Positions 45,449 through 54,220 of a stretch of DNA of 64,000 nt are shown one piece after another. Made by a program: the position numbers and the translations under genes. Where the stretch lies: NCBI RefSeq assembly GCF_040409955.1, contig NZ_CP123385.1, positions 1,533,501-1,597,500 on the forward strand, given 5' to 3'. Numbering within the stretch: position 1 is the stretch's first letter; each line of letters opens with the position of its first letter. Below the pieces are notes generated by a model. That model worked only from the letters and a program-made list of their open reading frames with translations, searched no databases and was not told the origin of the DNA. The stretch comes from Salipiger sp. H15 (GTDB lineage: Bacteria; Pseudomonadota; Alphaproteobacteria; Rhodobacterales; Rhodobacteraceae).

Positions 45449-46167
45449 CCGGGGCGGTGCAGCGGTTCCTCGACCGCGCCACCGGCGCGGCATCCCCGGG
45501 GCTGCGGCCGCGCCTGCCCGCGAGGTTCGAAAGCGCGGGCTTCCTCGAGCTTTCCGCGGAGGTGCCGGCAGCCGCCTCCGCCTCCGCGCCACCCGCCGGA
45601 CTCGCGGACACGCCGCGCGCAGCCCCTCGCGCCCCAGAGCCGGGGGCGGAGCCACTGTCGCCGCGCGGGCCATCGCGCGAGGCCCGGCCTGCACCCGCCG
45701 CGATGCCCCATCTTCAAGCGCCGCCGCCTGTCCTCCCTCCCGCACCGCGCGCGGATCCCGTGCCATGGCCCGGGCCGGAGGCGGCGGTGCCAGCGGAACG
45801 CGCAACGCGGGGCGAAGGCCCCGCCGCTGGCTCGGTGCCACCACAGCACGCCCCGAACGCCGCGCCAGTTCGCGCCGAAACCGCTCCGCCTCCACTCCCG
45901 TCCCGAACCGCGCCGCCGCCGCTGATGCCGCTGCTGCCGCCCGAGACGGTCATCACCGAGACTTTCATCGCCGCCGCGCCGCACCCGCCCGCGCAGCCGT
46001 CCCGCGTCGAGGCCCCGCCCGAAACGCCAGCCGAGCCCGAGATCACCATCCACATCGGCCGGCTCGACATCGCCGCGCCCGCGAGCCCGCCAGCGCCCGC
46101 CAAGCCCCGGCGCGAGAGGCCGCCGATGCGCTCGCTCGAGAGCTACCTGAACGGCGGCAAGTCATGA
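45445..46167 (+). CDS. Proline-rich eCIS protein with C-terminal IGRL motif
   Basis: This 240-residue protein is built mostly of Pro, Ala, Arg and Glu and is probably disordered from residue 35 to about 195. A short N-terminal helix (AVQRFLDRATG) precedes it, and a C-terminal EITIHIGRLDI strand motif near residue 198 and SLESYLNG end it. Such proline-rich proteins ending in an I-x-I-G-R-[ILV] strand recur in eCIS loci. The small protein at 49,363 shares this motif. It is coupled by ATGA at both ends. The function is unknown. It may be a linker or scaffold. Confidence 0.65.
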   Translation: MTGAVQRFLDRATGAASPGLRPRLPARFESAGFLELSAEVPAAASASAPPAGLADTPRAAPRAPEPGAEPLSPRGPSREARPAPAAMPHLQAPPPVLPPAPRADPVPWPGPEAAVPAERATRGEGPAAGSVPPQHAPNAAPVRAETAPPPLPSRTAPPPLMPLLPPETVITETFIAAAPHPPAQPSRVEAPPETPAEPEITIHIGRLDIAAPASPPAPAKPRRERPPMRSLESYLNGGKS

Positions 46168-47507
46168 GCAACGTGCTGGCCATATCCGCGGTGACCCACC
46201 TGCTGAAGGACATGCTGAACAATGCCCTGATCGACGGCAACATCAGCGACGACCTGACCGCGGATTTCACCGTGACGGCGCTGTCGCCCGACCGGGTGCT
46301 CTCGGAGAACCAGGCCGAGCAGCCGACCCAGCTCAACCTCTTTCTCTACCGCATCTCGCCCAACACGGCGCTGCGCAACGCCGACCTGCCGACCCGGCGC
46401 GCCGACGGCACGCTGAGCCGCAGGCCCGTGCTCGCGCTCGACCTGCATTACATCCTGACCGCCGTTTCGGCCGAGGAGCTGCACCCCGAGATCCTGCTCG
46501 GCTACGCGATGCAACTCTTCCACGAGCGGCCGATCCTCGACCGCGAGCAAATCCGCGCCTCGCTGCAGCTCAACCCGATGGACCAGATCCTGCCCGAGGC
46601 CTACGACACCGCCCGCGCCTCGGCGATCGCCGACCAGATCGAGTCGATCAAGATCACCCCGCGCACCCTGTCGATGGACGACATGTCGAAGCTCTGGACC
46701 GCGTTCCAGGCCAGCTATCGCACCACCGTCGCCTATGACGTCTGCCTCGTGATGATCGAGCGCGAGATCCCGACGCGGCCGGCGCTGCCGGTGCTGTCGC
46801 GGGGCGGGCTGATCGACCCGGTGACGCTGCGCGATCCCGGCGTCGACGTGCGGGCTGGGGTGGGCCCCGCCGTGCCCACGCTGACCCGGGTCGAGCCGAC
46901 CGACGGCCATCCGGTGATGCGCCTTGGCGGGCGGGTGGCGCTGACCGGCTTCCTGCTCGACGGGGGGCCCGGGGGGCAGGTCACCGTGCGCTTCACCGAG
47001 CCGGGCTCGGGCGTGGTTCAGGCGATGTCGCCCGAGACGCCCGCCGCGCCGAACCGGCTGGTGGTGGCGCTGCCGGCGGTCACGCCGCTTGCCGCCGGCA
47101 ACCCGGCCGAGGGCGGCGTGCAGGATCCGGCAAGCTGGCGCATCGGGCCCTATATCGTCGATGTCGAGGTGATCGAGGCGGGCGGCAGGCGCCGCCTGTC
47201 GAACGCGCTGCCGCTGGCGCTCGCCTCGGCCAGCACCGCCAGCGTCGCGGCGACGCCTCCGGGCGTCACGCTGACCCTCACCGCCGCGCCGCCGATCCGG
47301 CCGGGCCAGTCCGTCGCGGTCATCGCCGGCACCGAGATGGTGGTGCTTCCCGCGCCCGCCGCCCCGGCGACCCAGGTCTCGGCGCTGTTCTCGGGCCTGC
47401 CCTCGGGGCCGGGGCTGCCGGTGCGGCTGCGGGTCGACGGGATCGACAGCCCGGTCATCGACCGCTCGGTCTCGCCGCCGGTGCTGACCACGGTGACCAT
47501 CCCATGA
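46164..47507 (+). CDS. DUF4255 tube-terminator protein (Cis16/Afp16-like)
   Basis: This 447-residue protein has an N-terminal DUF4255 domain of about 190 residues (NVLAISAVTHLLKDMLNNAL; PTQLNLFLYRISPNTALRN; LDLHYILTAVSAEELHPEILLG) that caps the distal end of tube and sheath in Afp/PVC. A C-terminal region of about 230 residues with two Ig-like beta units (LTRVEPTDGHPVMRLGGRVALTG; VTLTLTAAPPIRPGQSVAVI) is an addition seen in some lineages. DUF4255 is a hallmark of eCIS and is not found in ordinary prophages. Both ends overlap neighbours by ATGA. Confidence 0.9.
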   Translation: MSNVLAISAVTHLLKDMLNNALIDGNISDDLTADFTVTALSPDRVLSENQAEQPTQLNLFLYRISPNTALRNADLPTRRADGTLSRRPVLALDLHYILTAVSAEELHPEILLGYAMQLFHERPILDREQIRASLQLNPMDQILPEAYDTARASAIADQIESIKITPRTLSMDDMSKLWTAFQASYRTTVAYDVCLVMIEREIPTRPALPVLSRGGLIDPVTLRDPGVDVRAGVGPAVPTLTRVEPTDGHPVMRLGGRVALTGFLLDGGPGGQVTVRFTEPGSGVVQAMSPETPAAPNRLVVALPAVTPLAAGNPAEGGVQDPASWRIGPYIVDVEVIEAGGRRRLSNALPLALASASTASVAATPPGVTLTLTAAPPIRPGQSVAVIAGTEMVVLPAPAAPATQVSALFSGLPSGPGLPVRLRVDGIDSPVIDRSVSPPVLTTVTIP

Positions 47508-49366
47508 CCGCCGGAGGCACCCCCACGCCGGACATGACGCTGGCGCTGCTCCGCGAGGGGCTCGACCGCGCCATCGCCGCGAGCCGGGCGCGGCTCGAGG
47601 CGGCGGGCCGCGGCGCGGTGCCGCCCGACTTCGAACTGCCCGGACCCTCGGCGCTGCCCGTGCTGGCGGCGCGGTTCAACCTGCTGCCCGAGGAGGTGGA
47701 GCTGGTCACGCTCGCCGCCGGGGTCGAGCGCGATCCGGAGGCGGGCGCGCTCGACGTCGCCACCGCCGCGGCGCTCTGGGGGCCGGTGACCTGGGACATG
47801 CTCTGCCCCGAGGCGCCGCTGCGCCGCTGGCGTCTGGTCGAGCTGACCGGGACCGGCCCGCTGCACCGGCGCGGCCTCCGGCTCGACGAGCGGGTGCTGC
47901 ATTTCCTGCTGGGCACGAGCTACCTCGACGCCCGGCTCGAGGGCATGGTGGTCCGCGCCCTGCCGGTGCCGCCCGAAGGCGCGCGGGCGGGGGCCTTCGT
48001 CGAGGCCATCCGGGCGGCCTGGACCGGCACGCCCGCGCTGCCGGTGCTGCTGCTGGGCGGGCCGGATGCGGCGGCGAAACGCGGCCTTGCCGCCGCCGCG
48101 CTCGACGGGCTCGGCGTGCCGCTCTTGCGCATGGCGGCGGGTGACATCCCCGAGGACTGGGCGCAGCGCGCGGCGCTGGCGGTGTTCCTCGACCGGGAGC
48201 TGGCGCTGTCGGGCAGCGCGGTGCTGATCGAGGCGGAGGACGGGCAGGGCGCGTCCGCCGCGCGCTTCGCCGACGGGCTCACCGGGCCGACGCTGCTGTC
48301 GGCGACCGAGCCGCCGGTGCCCGAGCGCGCGCCGCGCAGGCGGCTCGAGCTTGCCCCGCCCGAGGCCGCGGAGCGCGCCGCGCTCTGGCAGGCGGCGCTG
48401 GCGCGCGACGGCTCCGCGCTGCCCGAGGAGGCCTGTCAGCGGCTCGCGACGCAATTCGCGCTCGACCCCGGCGGCATCGGCGCGGCGGTGGCGCGGGCGG
48501 GCAGCGCCGCGCCGGGGGAGCTCTGGCACGCGGCCCGGCTCGAGGCACGCAGCGCGCTCGACGGGCTCGCCGACCGGATCGACAGCAGCGCCGGATGGGA
48601 CGACCTCATCCTGCCGCCCGAACAGACGGAGATGCTGCGCGACCTTGCCGAGCATCTGCACAACGCCTGGCGGGTCAACGGCGACTGGGGCTGGGCGGCG
48701 CGCGGGGCGCGCGGGCTCGGCGTGGCGGCGCTCTTCGCCGGGCCCTCGGGCACCGGCAAGACGCTGGCTGCCGAGGTGATCGCCGGGGCGCTCGGGCTCG
48801 ACCTCTACCGCATCGACCTGAGCCAGGTCGTGTCGAAATACATCGGCGAGACCGAGAAGAACCTCGCCCGCATCTTCGGGGCGGCGGAGCGCTCGGGCGC
48901 GATCCTGCTCTTCGACGAGGCCGACGCGCTTTTCGGCAAGCGGTCCGAGGTGAAGGACAGCCACGACCGCTACGCCAATGTCGAGGTCAGCTACCTGCTG
49001 CAGCGGATGGAGGCCTACCGCGGCCTTGCCGTGCTCACCACCAACCAGCGCGCGGCGCTCGACAGGGCCTTCCTGCGGCGGCTGCGCTACGTGCTGAGCT
49101 TTCCCTTTCCCGACGCCGCGGCGCGCGCGGCGATCTGGGCGCGGATCTTCCCGGCCGAGACGCCGCTCGACGGGCTCGATCCGCAGGCGCTGGCGCGCCT
49201 GCCGGTCGCGGGCGGGGCGATCCGCTCGATCGCGCTCAACGCCTCCTACCTTGCGGCGCGCGGGCCGGGGCCGGTGACCATGGCGCATGTCGAGCGCGCG
49301 GCGCGGCGCGAATACGCCAAGATGGAAAAGCCCTTCACCGGCGCCGAGCAGGGGGTGTTCCGATGA
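47504..49366 (+). CDS. AAA+ ATPase of eCIS (Cis15/Afp15-like)
   Basis: This 620-residue ATPase has an N-terminal half with winged-helix-like sequence and a degenerate ATPase portion (residues 1-370), then an active AAA domain. Walker A is GPSGTGKT near residue 413, Walker B is ILLFDEADALFGKR near 467, and the sensor segment is LTTNQRAALDRAFLRRL. In eCIS this enzyme is thought to help assemble the particle or load cargo, unlike T6SS ClpV, which disassembles the sheath. It is coupled by ATGA to the DUF4255 gene and to the small protein after it. Confidence 0.93.
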   Translation: MTAGGTPTPDMTLALLREGLDRAIAASRARLEAAGRGAVPPDFELPGPSALPVLAARFNLLPEEVELVTLAAGVERDPEAGALDVATAAALWGPVTWDMLCPEAPLRRWRLVELTGTGPLHRRGLRLDERVLHFLLGTSYLDARLEGMVVRALPVPPEGARAGAFVEAIRAAWTGTPALPVLLLGGPDAAAKRGLAAAALDGLGVPLLRMAAGDIPEDWAQRAALAVFLDRELALSGSAVLIEAEDGQGASAARFADGLTGPTLLSATEPPVPERAPRRRLELAPPEAAERAALWQAALARDGSALPEEACQRLATQFALDPGGIGAAVARAGSAAPGELWHAARLEARSALDGLADRIDSSAGWDDLILPPEQTEMLRDLAEHLHNAWRVNGDWGWAARGARGLGVAALFAGPSGTGKTLAAEVIAGALGLDLYRIDLSQVVSKYIGETEKNLARIFGAAERSGAILLFDEADALFGKRSEVKDSHDRYANVEVSYLLQRMEAYRGLAVLTTNQRAALDRAFLRRLRYVLSFPFPDAAARAAIWARIFPAETPLDGLDPQALARLPVAGGAIRSIALNASYLAARGPGPVTMAHVERAARREYAKMEKPFTGAEQGVFR

Positions 49367-49614
49367 CCCATGGGCCGCGCATCACGCTGCGCATCGGGCG
49401 CATCACCGGCGCGACCGGCGGGCTCAGCCGCGCCGCGCTGGAGCAGGCGCTGCACGCCGAGATCGCGCGGATCGTCGCGCAGGAGGGCGGCGCGGCCTTT
49501 GGCTCCGGCGGGGCGCGGGCGCATGTCGCGGCACGCCTCGAGGGCGGGCAGGCCGCGGCGGGGGATCGGGCGGCGGGGCTGGCCGCGGCGACGCTCCGGG
49601 CGGTGCGCTCATGA
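49363..49614 (+). CDS. Small eCIS protein with IGRI motif
   Basis: This 83-residue protein opens with an RITLRIGRITGATGG strand segment like that near the C-terminus of the proline-rich protein (45,445-46,167) and continues with one amphipathic helix (RAALEQALHAEIARIVAQEG). It is bounded by ATGA overlaps with the ATPase and the first DUF4157 gene, which argues strongly that it is translated. Its place between ATPase and cargo genes suggests an adaptor or cargo chaperone. I know no characterised homologue. Confidence 0.7.
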   Translation: MTHGPRITLRIGRITGATGGLSRAALEQALHAEIARIVAQEGGAAFGSGGARAHVAARLEGGQAAAGDRAAGLAAATLRAVRS

Positions 49615-51314
49615 GCGGGCGCATGGCATCGGCGCTCCGCGCGCAGGCCTCGGCGACGCGGAGCTCGCCCGCGACGCCGGTGCTGACGCCCGCCGTGTCT
49701 CCTGCCGTTGCCAAGGCCGAGGAGGCGACCGCGCGCGGCGGCGCGCCGCTGCCGGACCCGCTGCGCGCGCAGTTCGCGCCGCGCTTCGGCCGGGACCTGT
49801 CGGACATCCGCATCCATACGGGCGCGGCGGCGGGCGCCGCGGCCGAGGGGCTCGGCGCCACCGCCTTCACCCGCGGCGCGCATATCGCCTTTGCGCCGGG
49901 CGGCTTCGATCCCGGCAGCCGCCCGGGGCGGCGCGTGCTCGCCCACGAGATCGCCCACAGCTTCCAGCCCGGCGCGCAGGGCACCGTCCGGCGCACCTGT
50001 CCGACCGACCCGTCGAAGATCCCGCCGGGCGACAGCAAGGCCTTCGAGGCCGCGGTCGACGCGATCACCGGCCGCAGCGAGTTCAAGGGGCTGAAGACCG
50101 ACGCGCAGAAGCTTCGCCGGCTCTCGCGTCAGTTGACCGGCGAGGAGGAGCTGCGCCTCGACGCCCCGGGCGCGGCGCAGGACATCATCGACGGCGCCCG
50201 GGCCAGTGCCTGCCCGATGTTCTACATCGACCTTCTCAAGCAGCTCTTCGACCTTCCCGAGCCGGTCGCGAAGAAAGCCGACAAGGCTGCCACCGGGGGC
50301 GGCACGAGCCGCGAGGAGATGGCGGTTGCGACGCGCGCCGACATGCTCAAGGCCTTCAACGCCGAGCAGACGCGGCTTGCCCCCGGCTCCACAGGCGAGA
50401 CCCACAAGGACGACGAGGAGAAGGCGGCCGCGGGCTCCGGGCGCAGCTACAGCTGGGTCAAGAACAAGGATCTCGGCAAGTCCTACCAGGTCGATGCGCG
50501 CAACCCGGCGGACATCTACGTGCGGGTGAAGATCCTGCTCAAGCCGCGCGGCGGCGGCACGGCGGCGGACGTGGCGAATGTCAGCGGCATCCAGGACGCC
50601 ATCGAGAAGGCCATGTCGCAGCCCGGCTACACCGTCGACATCGACTTCGTCACCTCGGGCGGGTCGCAGAAGGACGTCTTCACCATCGGCGTCGACCCGA
50701 GCGACTGGCCGGAGTCGCAGAACTGGGTGAAGGGGCCGGGCACGCTCGCGCACGAGGCGCAGCACGTGCTCAACAACGAGGACCGCTATTCCTACCTGAG
50801 CCACGCCACAAACCCGGCCTACAACTACGCGAACCGGCTCAACCTTTTCCGCCGCCAGATGGTGCGCCCGGTGGACACGCTGGCGGGCGAGTCGATGATG
50901 CAGCGCAGCGGCTCGAACCGTCCGCTGAACGAGCAGGACATCTGCGCGACCGCCTTCGCCAACCGCGAGGGCAAGGACACCGGGATGGAGGCGCAGTACA
51001 AGGACTGCCTGCTGGCGCGCTTCGCCCTGCGCCCGGCCTCCGACATCCAGCGCATCGCGCGCATGCTGACCCACCCCTATGCCGCGCGCAACGCGGGGCT
51101 GCTCGACATCCTTGCCAGCGCTTACCTGAAGCGCCCGGAGAAGGAGCGAATCGCGGGCTGCACCGACATCTACGCCCCCGAATGCGGCCAGCCGCCGAAG
51201 GAGGATTTCGGCGTGACCGTCGACATCTCGCTCGACGCGGCCAAGAACCCGATCCCGCGCCCGCACAAGCCGCCGCCGGTGAGCGACCTGAAGAAGACGC
51301 GGAGGTCCCCATGA
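49611..51314 (+). CDS. DUF4157 protein 1: putative eCIS cargo with second HExxH metallopeptidase
   Basis: This 567-residue protein has a DUF4157 domain at about residues 45-118 (PLPDPLRAQFAPRFGRDLSD, IRIHTGAAAGAAAEGLGATA and LAHEIAHSF with HEIAH at 112-116). DUF4157 is the domain most often linked to eCIS loci and their toxins. The C-terminal part carries a separate LAHEAQHVLNNED segment with HEAQH at 381-385, which looks like a second zinc peptidase site. No signal peptide is present, as expected for a protein loaded into the tube. It is coupled by ATGA to both neighbours. Target and family of the second domain are unknown. Confidence 0.78.
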   Translation: MSGRMASALRAQASATRSSPATPVLTPAVSPAVAKAEEATARGGAPLPDPLRAQFAPRFGRDLSDIRIHTGAAAGAAAEGLGATAFTRGAHIAFAPGGFDPGSRPGRRVLAHEIAHSFQPGAQGTVRRTCPTDPSKIPPGDSKAFEAAVDAITGRSEFKGLKTDAQKLRRLSRQLTGEEELRLDAPGAAQDIIDGARASACPMFYIDLLKQLFDLPEPVAKKADKAATGGGTSREEMAVATRADMLKAFNAEQTRLAPGSTGETHKDDEEKAAAGSGRSYSWVKNKDLGKSYQVDARNPADIYVRVKILLKPRGGGTAADVANVSGIQDAIEKAMSQPGYTVDIDFVTSGGSQKDVFTIGVDPSDWPESQNWVKGPGTLAHEAQHVLNNEDRYSYLSHATNPAYNYANRLNLFRRQMVRPVDTLAGESMMQRSGSNRPLNEQDICATAFANREGKDTGMEAQYKDCLLARFALRPASDIQRIARMLTHPYAARNAGLLDILASAYLKRPEKERIAGCTDIYAPECGQPPKEDFGVTVDISLDAAKNPIPRPHKPPPVSDLKKTRRSP

Positions 51315-53194
51315 GCGGCGTACTCGACATCGCCGCCGCCGAGGCGGTCGCCGTGCAGCGCGCCTGTTCCTGCGGCGGTTCGGGCTGCGCCGCCTGCGCG
51401 GCGGAGGAGCAGCTCGGGATCCAGCCGAAGCTGACGCTGGGGCCGGTGAACGACCGCTACGAGCAGGAGGCCGACCGGATCGCCGACAAGGTGGTCTCGG
51501 GCGGGGCCACGGTCCAGCCGCTGCGGGTGACGCCGCTGGTGCAGCGCAGCGGTGGCGAGGAGGACGAGTTGCAGGCCAAGCCCGCGCAGGGTCAGCGGAT
51601 GGAGGGGGCCGGCGACGAGGAGGAACTCCGGGCCAAGTCGCTTCCCTCCGCCCGAAGGCCCGGCGCCGCGCCGCTCACCGCCGCGGCGGAGGCCGTCTCG
51701 GGCAGCGGCCGCGGGCTCTCGGCCTCGGAGCGGGGGTATTTCGAGCCGCGTTTCGGGCGCGATCTCTCCCACGTGCGGCTGCACACGGGTGGCGCCGCCG
51801 GACGCGCGGCGGCGGGCATCAACGCCCGCGCCTTCACGCTGCGGAGCAACATCGCCTTCGCCCAGGGCCAGCTCGCGCCCGGCTCGACCGAGGGGCGGCG
51901 GCTGCTGGCGCACGAGATCACCCACACCTTGCAGCAAGGCACCGGCCAGCAGGGTACGGGCCAGCAGGGCACGGGCGCGCGGCGCAGCGTGCAGCGGCAG
52001 GAGGCGGCGTCTCCGGCCGGGCAGACGGGCACGGCACCGCCGCAGACCGCCCCCGGCGCGGCCCCCCCGCCCGCGACGCCGCCCGCCCAGCAGAGCGGCG
52101 ACCGCGACGGGCACGTGGACCAGCGCTACCCCTGCGCGCGCGCCGATTGCGGGGCGCGGCTCTTGACCGTCGAGAGCGATTTCACCGAGGCGCAGTCGCG
52201 CGTCTCCGCCGCCGTCGCCGCGCTGGCGAGCCGCCCCTACGAGGCCGGCACTACCCGCGCGCTCGAGTGGTATTTCAACGACCAGTCGGAAGAGACCGTG
52301 CGGACGGTGCGCGAACGGCTCGAATGCATCGGCGCCTGCCTGCGCCTCGCGCTGCGCAGCGGCCAGTACGGATGCGTCGCGAGCCACGGCACCGCCAATG
52401 CCTATGTCGCGCATATCTCGACGCCCTACTGCTCGGACAACCGCGCGCGGATCTGCCTGACCGACAACTATTTCGACCTCGGCGACGACCGGCGCCCGCG
52501 CACGCTGGTGCACGAATGCGCGCACCGGATCGGGATGTCGCTCGGCGAGGATCACAACAGCGTCTCGGACATCTACGAGCACCGGATGCGCTTCCGCTTC
52601 CTCGACACCGAGCAGGCGCTGCAGAACTCGGATTCCTTCTCGATGTTCGTCGAGGCGATCCACTCGGGCGTGCCCATTGACGTGTCGCTGAGCGCCGTGA
52701 GCCTCAATCCCAACCTCGCGGTCGGCACCGCCGTGCCCGGCTCCGGCGCGCCCACTTGGATCGTGCGCCACTACGCGGGGGTGCAGCTCGATCACCCGGT
52801 GCTCGGCTTCTTCAGCCCGACGCTCGGGCTCGGCTTCTCGCTCATCGGCGAGACCGAGACCGAGGGCGCCGCGCCCGTGCGCTCGCCGAGCAGCTTCATC
52901 GGCAGCGTGCTCCCGGGCGTCCGCTTCGGCAACCCGCGCCCCGGCTCGGGCGGCGGCGCCTTCGTCTCGGTCGCCGGCGGGCCGGCGCTGGCGCTGCCGC
53001 TCGACGGCTCGTCGGGGGCGCGGCTCGGGGCGGAGGCGGGGGTCTCGTTCGGCTACCGCTGGCGCCTCTGGGACGTGACCGTCGAGGCGAGCGGCAACCT
53101 CGGCTACGTCTACGATCCCACGCGCGAGGCGGGGATGGAGCATCTCTTCACCCCGACGGTCGGCCTGCGGGTCGACTATCTCAGTCCGCTCTAG
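51311..53194 (+). CDS. DUF4157 protein 2: putative eCIS cargo with M35-like metallopeptidase
   Basis: This 627-residue protein starts with a cysteine cluster (ACSCGGSGCAACAAEE) and the classic IQPKLTLGPVNDRYEQEADR entry seen in DUF4157 proteins. DUF4157 itself follows (FGRDLSHVRLHTGGAAG; HEITH at 201-205). After QGTG repeats and a Pro/Ala linker comes a domain with LVHECAHRIGMSLGED (HECAH at 401-405, Asp414) and NSDSF at 439-443, the arrangement of M35/aspzincin Lys-specific metalloendopeptidases. The last 190 residues are glycine-rich and beta-patterned. No signal peptide. Coupled upstream by ATGA. Confidence 0.78.
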   Translation: MSGVLDIAAAEAVAVQRACSCGGSGCAACAAEEQLGIQPKLTLGPVNDRYEQEADRIADKVVSGGATVQPLRVTPLVQRSGGEEDELQAKPAQGQRMEGAGDEEELRAKSLPSARRPGAAPLTAAAEAVSGSGRGLSASERGYFEPRFGRDLSHVRLHTGGAAGRAAAGINARAFTLRSNIAFAQGQLAPGSTEGRRLLAHEITHTLQQGTGQQGTGQQGTGARRSVQRQEAASPAGQTGTAPPQTAPGAAPPPATPPAQQSGDRDGHVDQRYPCARADCGARLLTVESDFTEAQSRVSAAVAALASRPYEAGTTRALEWYFNDQSEETVRTVRERLECIGACLRLALRSGQYGCVASHGTANAYVAHISTPYCSDNRARICLTDNYFDLGDDRRPRTLVHECAHRIGMSLGEDHNSVSDIYEHRMRFRFLDTEQALQNSDSFSMFVEAIHSGVPIDVSLSAVSLNPNLAVGTAVPGSGAPTWIVRHYAGVQLDHPVLGFFSPTLGLGFSLIGETETEGAAPVRSPSSFIGSVLPGVRFGNPRPGSGGGAFVSVAGGPALALPLDGSSGARLGAEAGVSFGYRWRLWDVTVEASGNLGYVYDPTREAGMEHLFTPTVGLRVDYLSPL

Positions 53195-53204
53195 GAGGGC
53201 CGCC

Positions 53205-53861
53205 ATGACCGGCTTCACCCGTTCTCCCAAGCTGCTCCGCGCCGGGCTGGTGCTGATCTCGCCCGAGAGCGGCGCGGTCGATCGGATCATCTCGCTGCAA
53301 TATGCCTCCGAGACGCTGACGCGCTCGCTCGAGGTGCAGGGCATCGCCGACGAGCCCGACCGGTCGCAGCCGCTGCGGCTGACCGGCCCGGCGGTCGAGA
53401 CGATCAGCCTCGAGGCGGCGCTCGATGCCACCGACCAGCTCGAGGCCCCGGGCGAGAACCCCGACGCGGTGGCCTTCGGCCTCTTTCCGGTGCTGTCGGC
53501 GCTCGAGACGCTGATCCACCCGACGACGGCCCAGCTCGAGCGGCAGAAGGCCCAGTCCGCCGCGGGCAGCTTCGAGATCGCCCCTGCGGAGACGCCGCTG
53601 ACGCTTTTCGTCTGGTCGGCGAGCCGCATCGTGCCGGTGCGCGTGACGCAGATGTCGATCACCGAAGAGATGTTCGACGAGCGGCTCAACCCGATCCACG
53701 CCAAGGTTTCGCTGTCGCTGCGGGTGCTCTCGGTCGACGATCTCGGCTTCGGGCACCGCGGCTCGGGCCTCTACCTGGCCTACCTGAAGTCCAAGGAAAG
53801 CTTCGCCGCGCGGTTCCGGGGCGGCACGCTCGATGCGCTCGGCGCGGGAGGCCTTTCATGA
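53205..53861 (+). CDS. Baseplate/hub adaptor, Cis7-like
   Basis: This 218-residue protein has PKLLRAGLVLISPESGAVDR and IISLQYASETLTRSLEVQG near the start, and later LTLFVWSASRIVPVRVTQMS and FDERLNPIHAKVSLSLRVL. This is the usual appearance of the first half of eCIS Cis7 (Afp7-like), which joins inner tube to hub. In Afp/PVC this and the LysM domain are in one protein, while here the LysM part is the next gene. RBS GGAGG lies nine bases upstream. It overlaps the next gene by ATGA. Confidence 0.75.
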   Translation: MTGFTRSPKLLRAGLVLISPESGAVDRIISLQYASETLTRSLEVQGIADEPDRSQPLRLTGPAVETISLEAALDATDQLEAPGENPDAVAFGLFPVLSALETLIHPTTAQLERQKAQSAAGSFEIAPAETPLTLFVWSASRIVPVRVTQMSITEEMFDERLNPIHAKVSLSLRVLSVDDLGFGHRGSGLYLAYLKSKESFAARFRGGTLDALGAGGLS

Positions 53862-54220
53862 AGAACCCGATCCAGGCCATGTACGAGGCGGGCATCGTCG
53901 AGGCCTCGGACTTCCCGCCCGACAGCCGCTACTCCGGCATTCCGACGACGACCGTCCGCGCAGCTGACGGCCGGCTGATCCCCTGTCTCGCCCGCCGCTT
54001 CGTGCCCCCGCCCGAGGACTTCGCGACGCTTGGCTACCGCGTGTTGCGCGAGGGCGAGCGGCTCGACCTGCTCGCGGCCGAGGCGATGGGCGCCCCCGGC
54101 GCCTGGTGGCAGCTCTGCGACGCCAACCGCGCGGTCTTTGCCGAGGAGCTCGAGACCCCGGGAACCGAGATACGGCTGACGCTGCCGCGGGGCGTGCCGG
54201 CCGGGGAGGAGGCGCCATGA
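53858..54220 (+). CDS. LysM-like tail protein (gpX-like; second half of Cis7)
   Basis: This 120-residue protein has a LysM-type fold at residues 55-110: YRVLREGERLDLLAAEAMG, APGAWWQLCDANRAVF and the closing GTEIRLTLPRG. Tail proteins of the gpX/gp53 type use this domain at the hub-wedge junction. The preceding 50 residues (DSRYSGIPTTTVRAADGRLIPCLARRFVPP) are typical of eCIS versions. It is coupled by ATGA to both neighbours. Confidence 0.8.
   Translation: MKNPIQAMYEAGIVEASDFPPDSRYSGIPTTTVRAADGRLIPCLARRFVPPPEDFATLGYRVLREGERLDLLAAEAMGAPGAWWQLCDANRAVFAEELETPGTEIRLTLPRGVPAGEEAP

Noticed and set aside
51934..51973. Short tandem repeat considered as a CRISPR or regulatory array
   Set aside because: It is three in-frame copies of a QGTG-type coding repeat within a linker; no CRISPR array is seen in the window.
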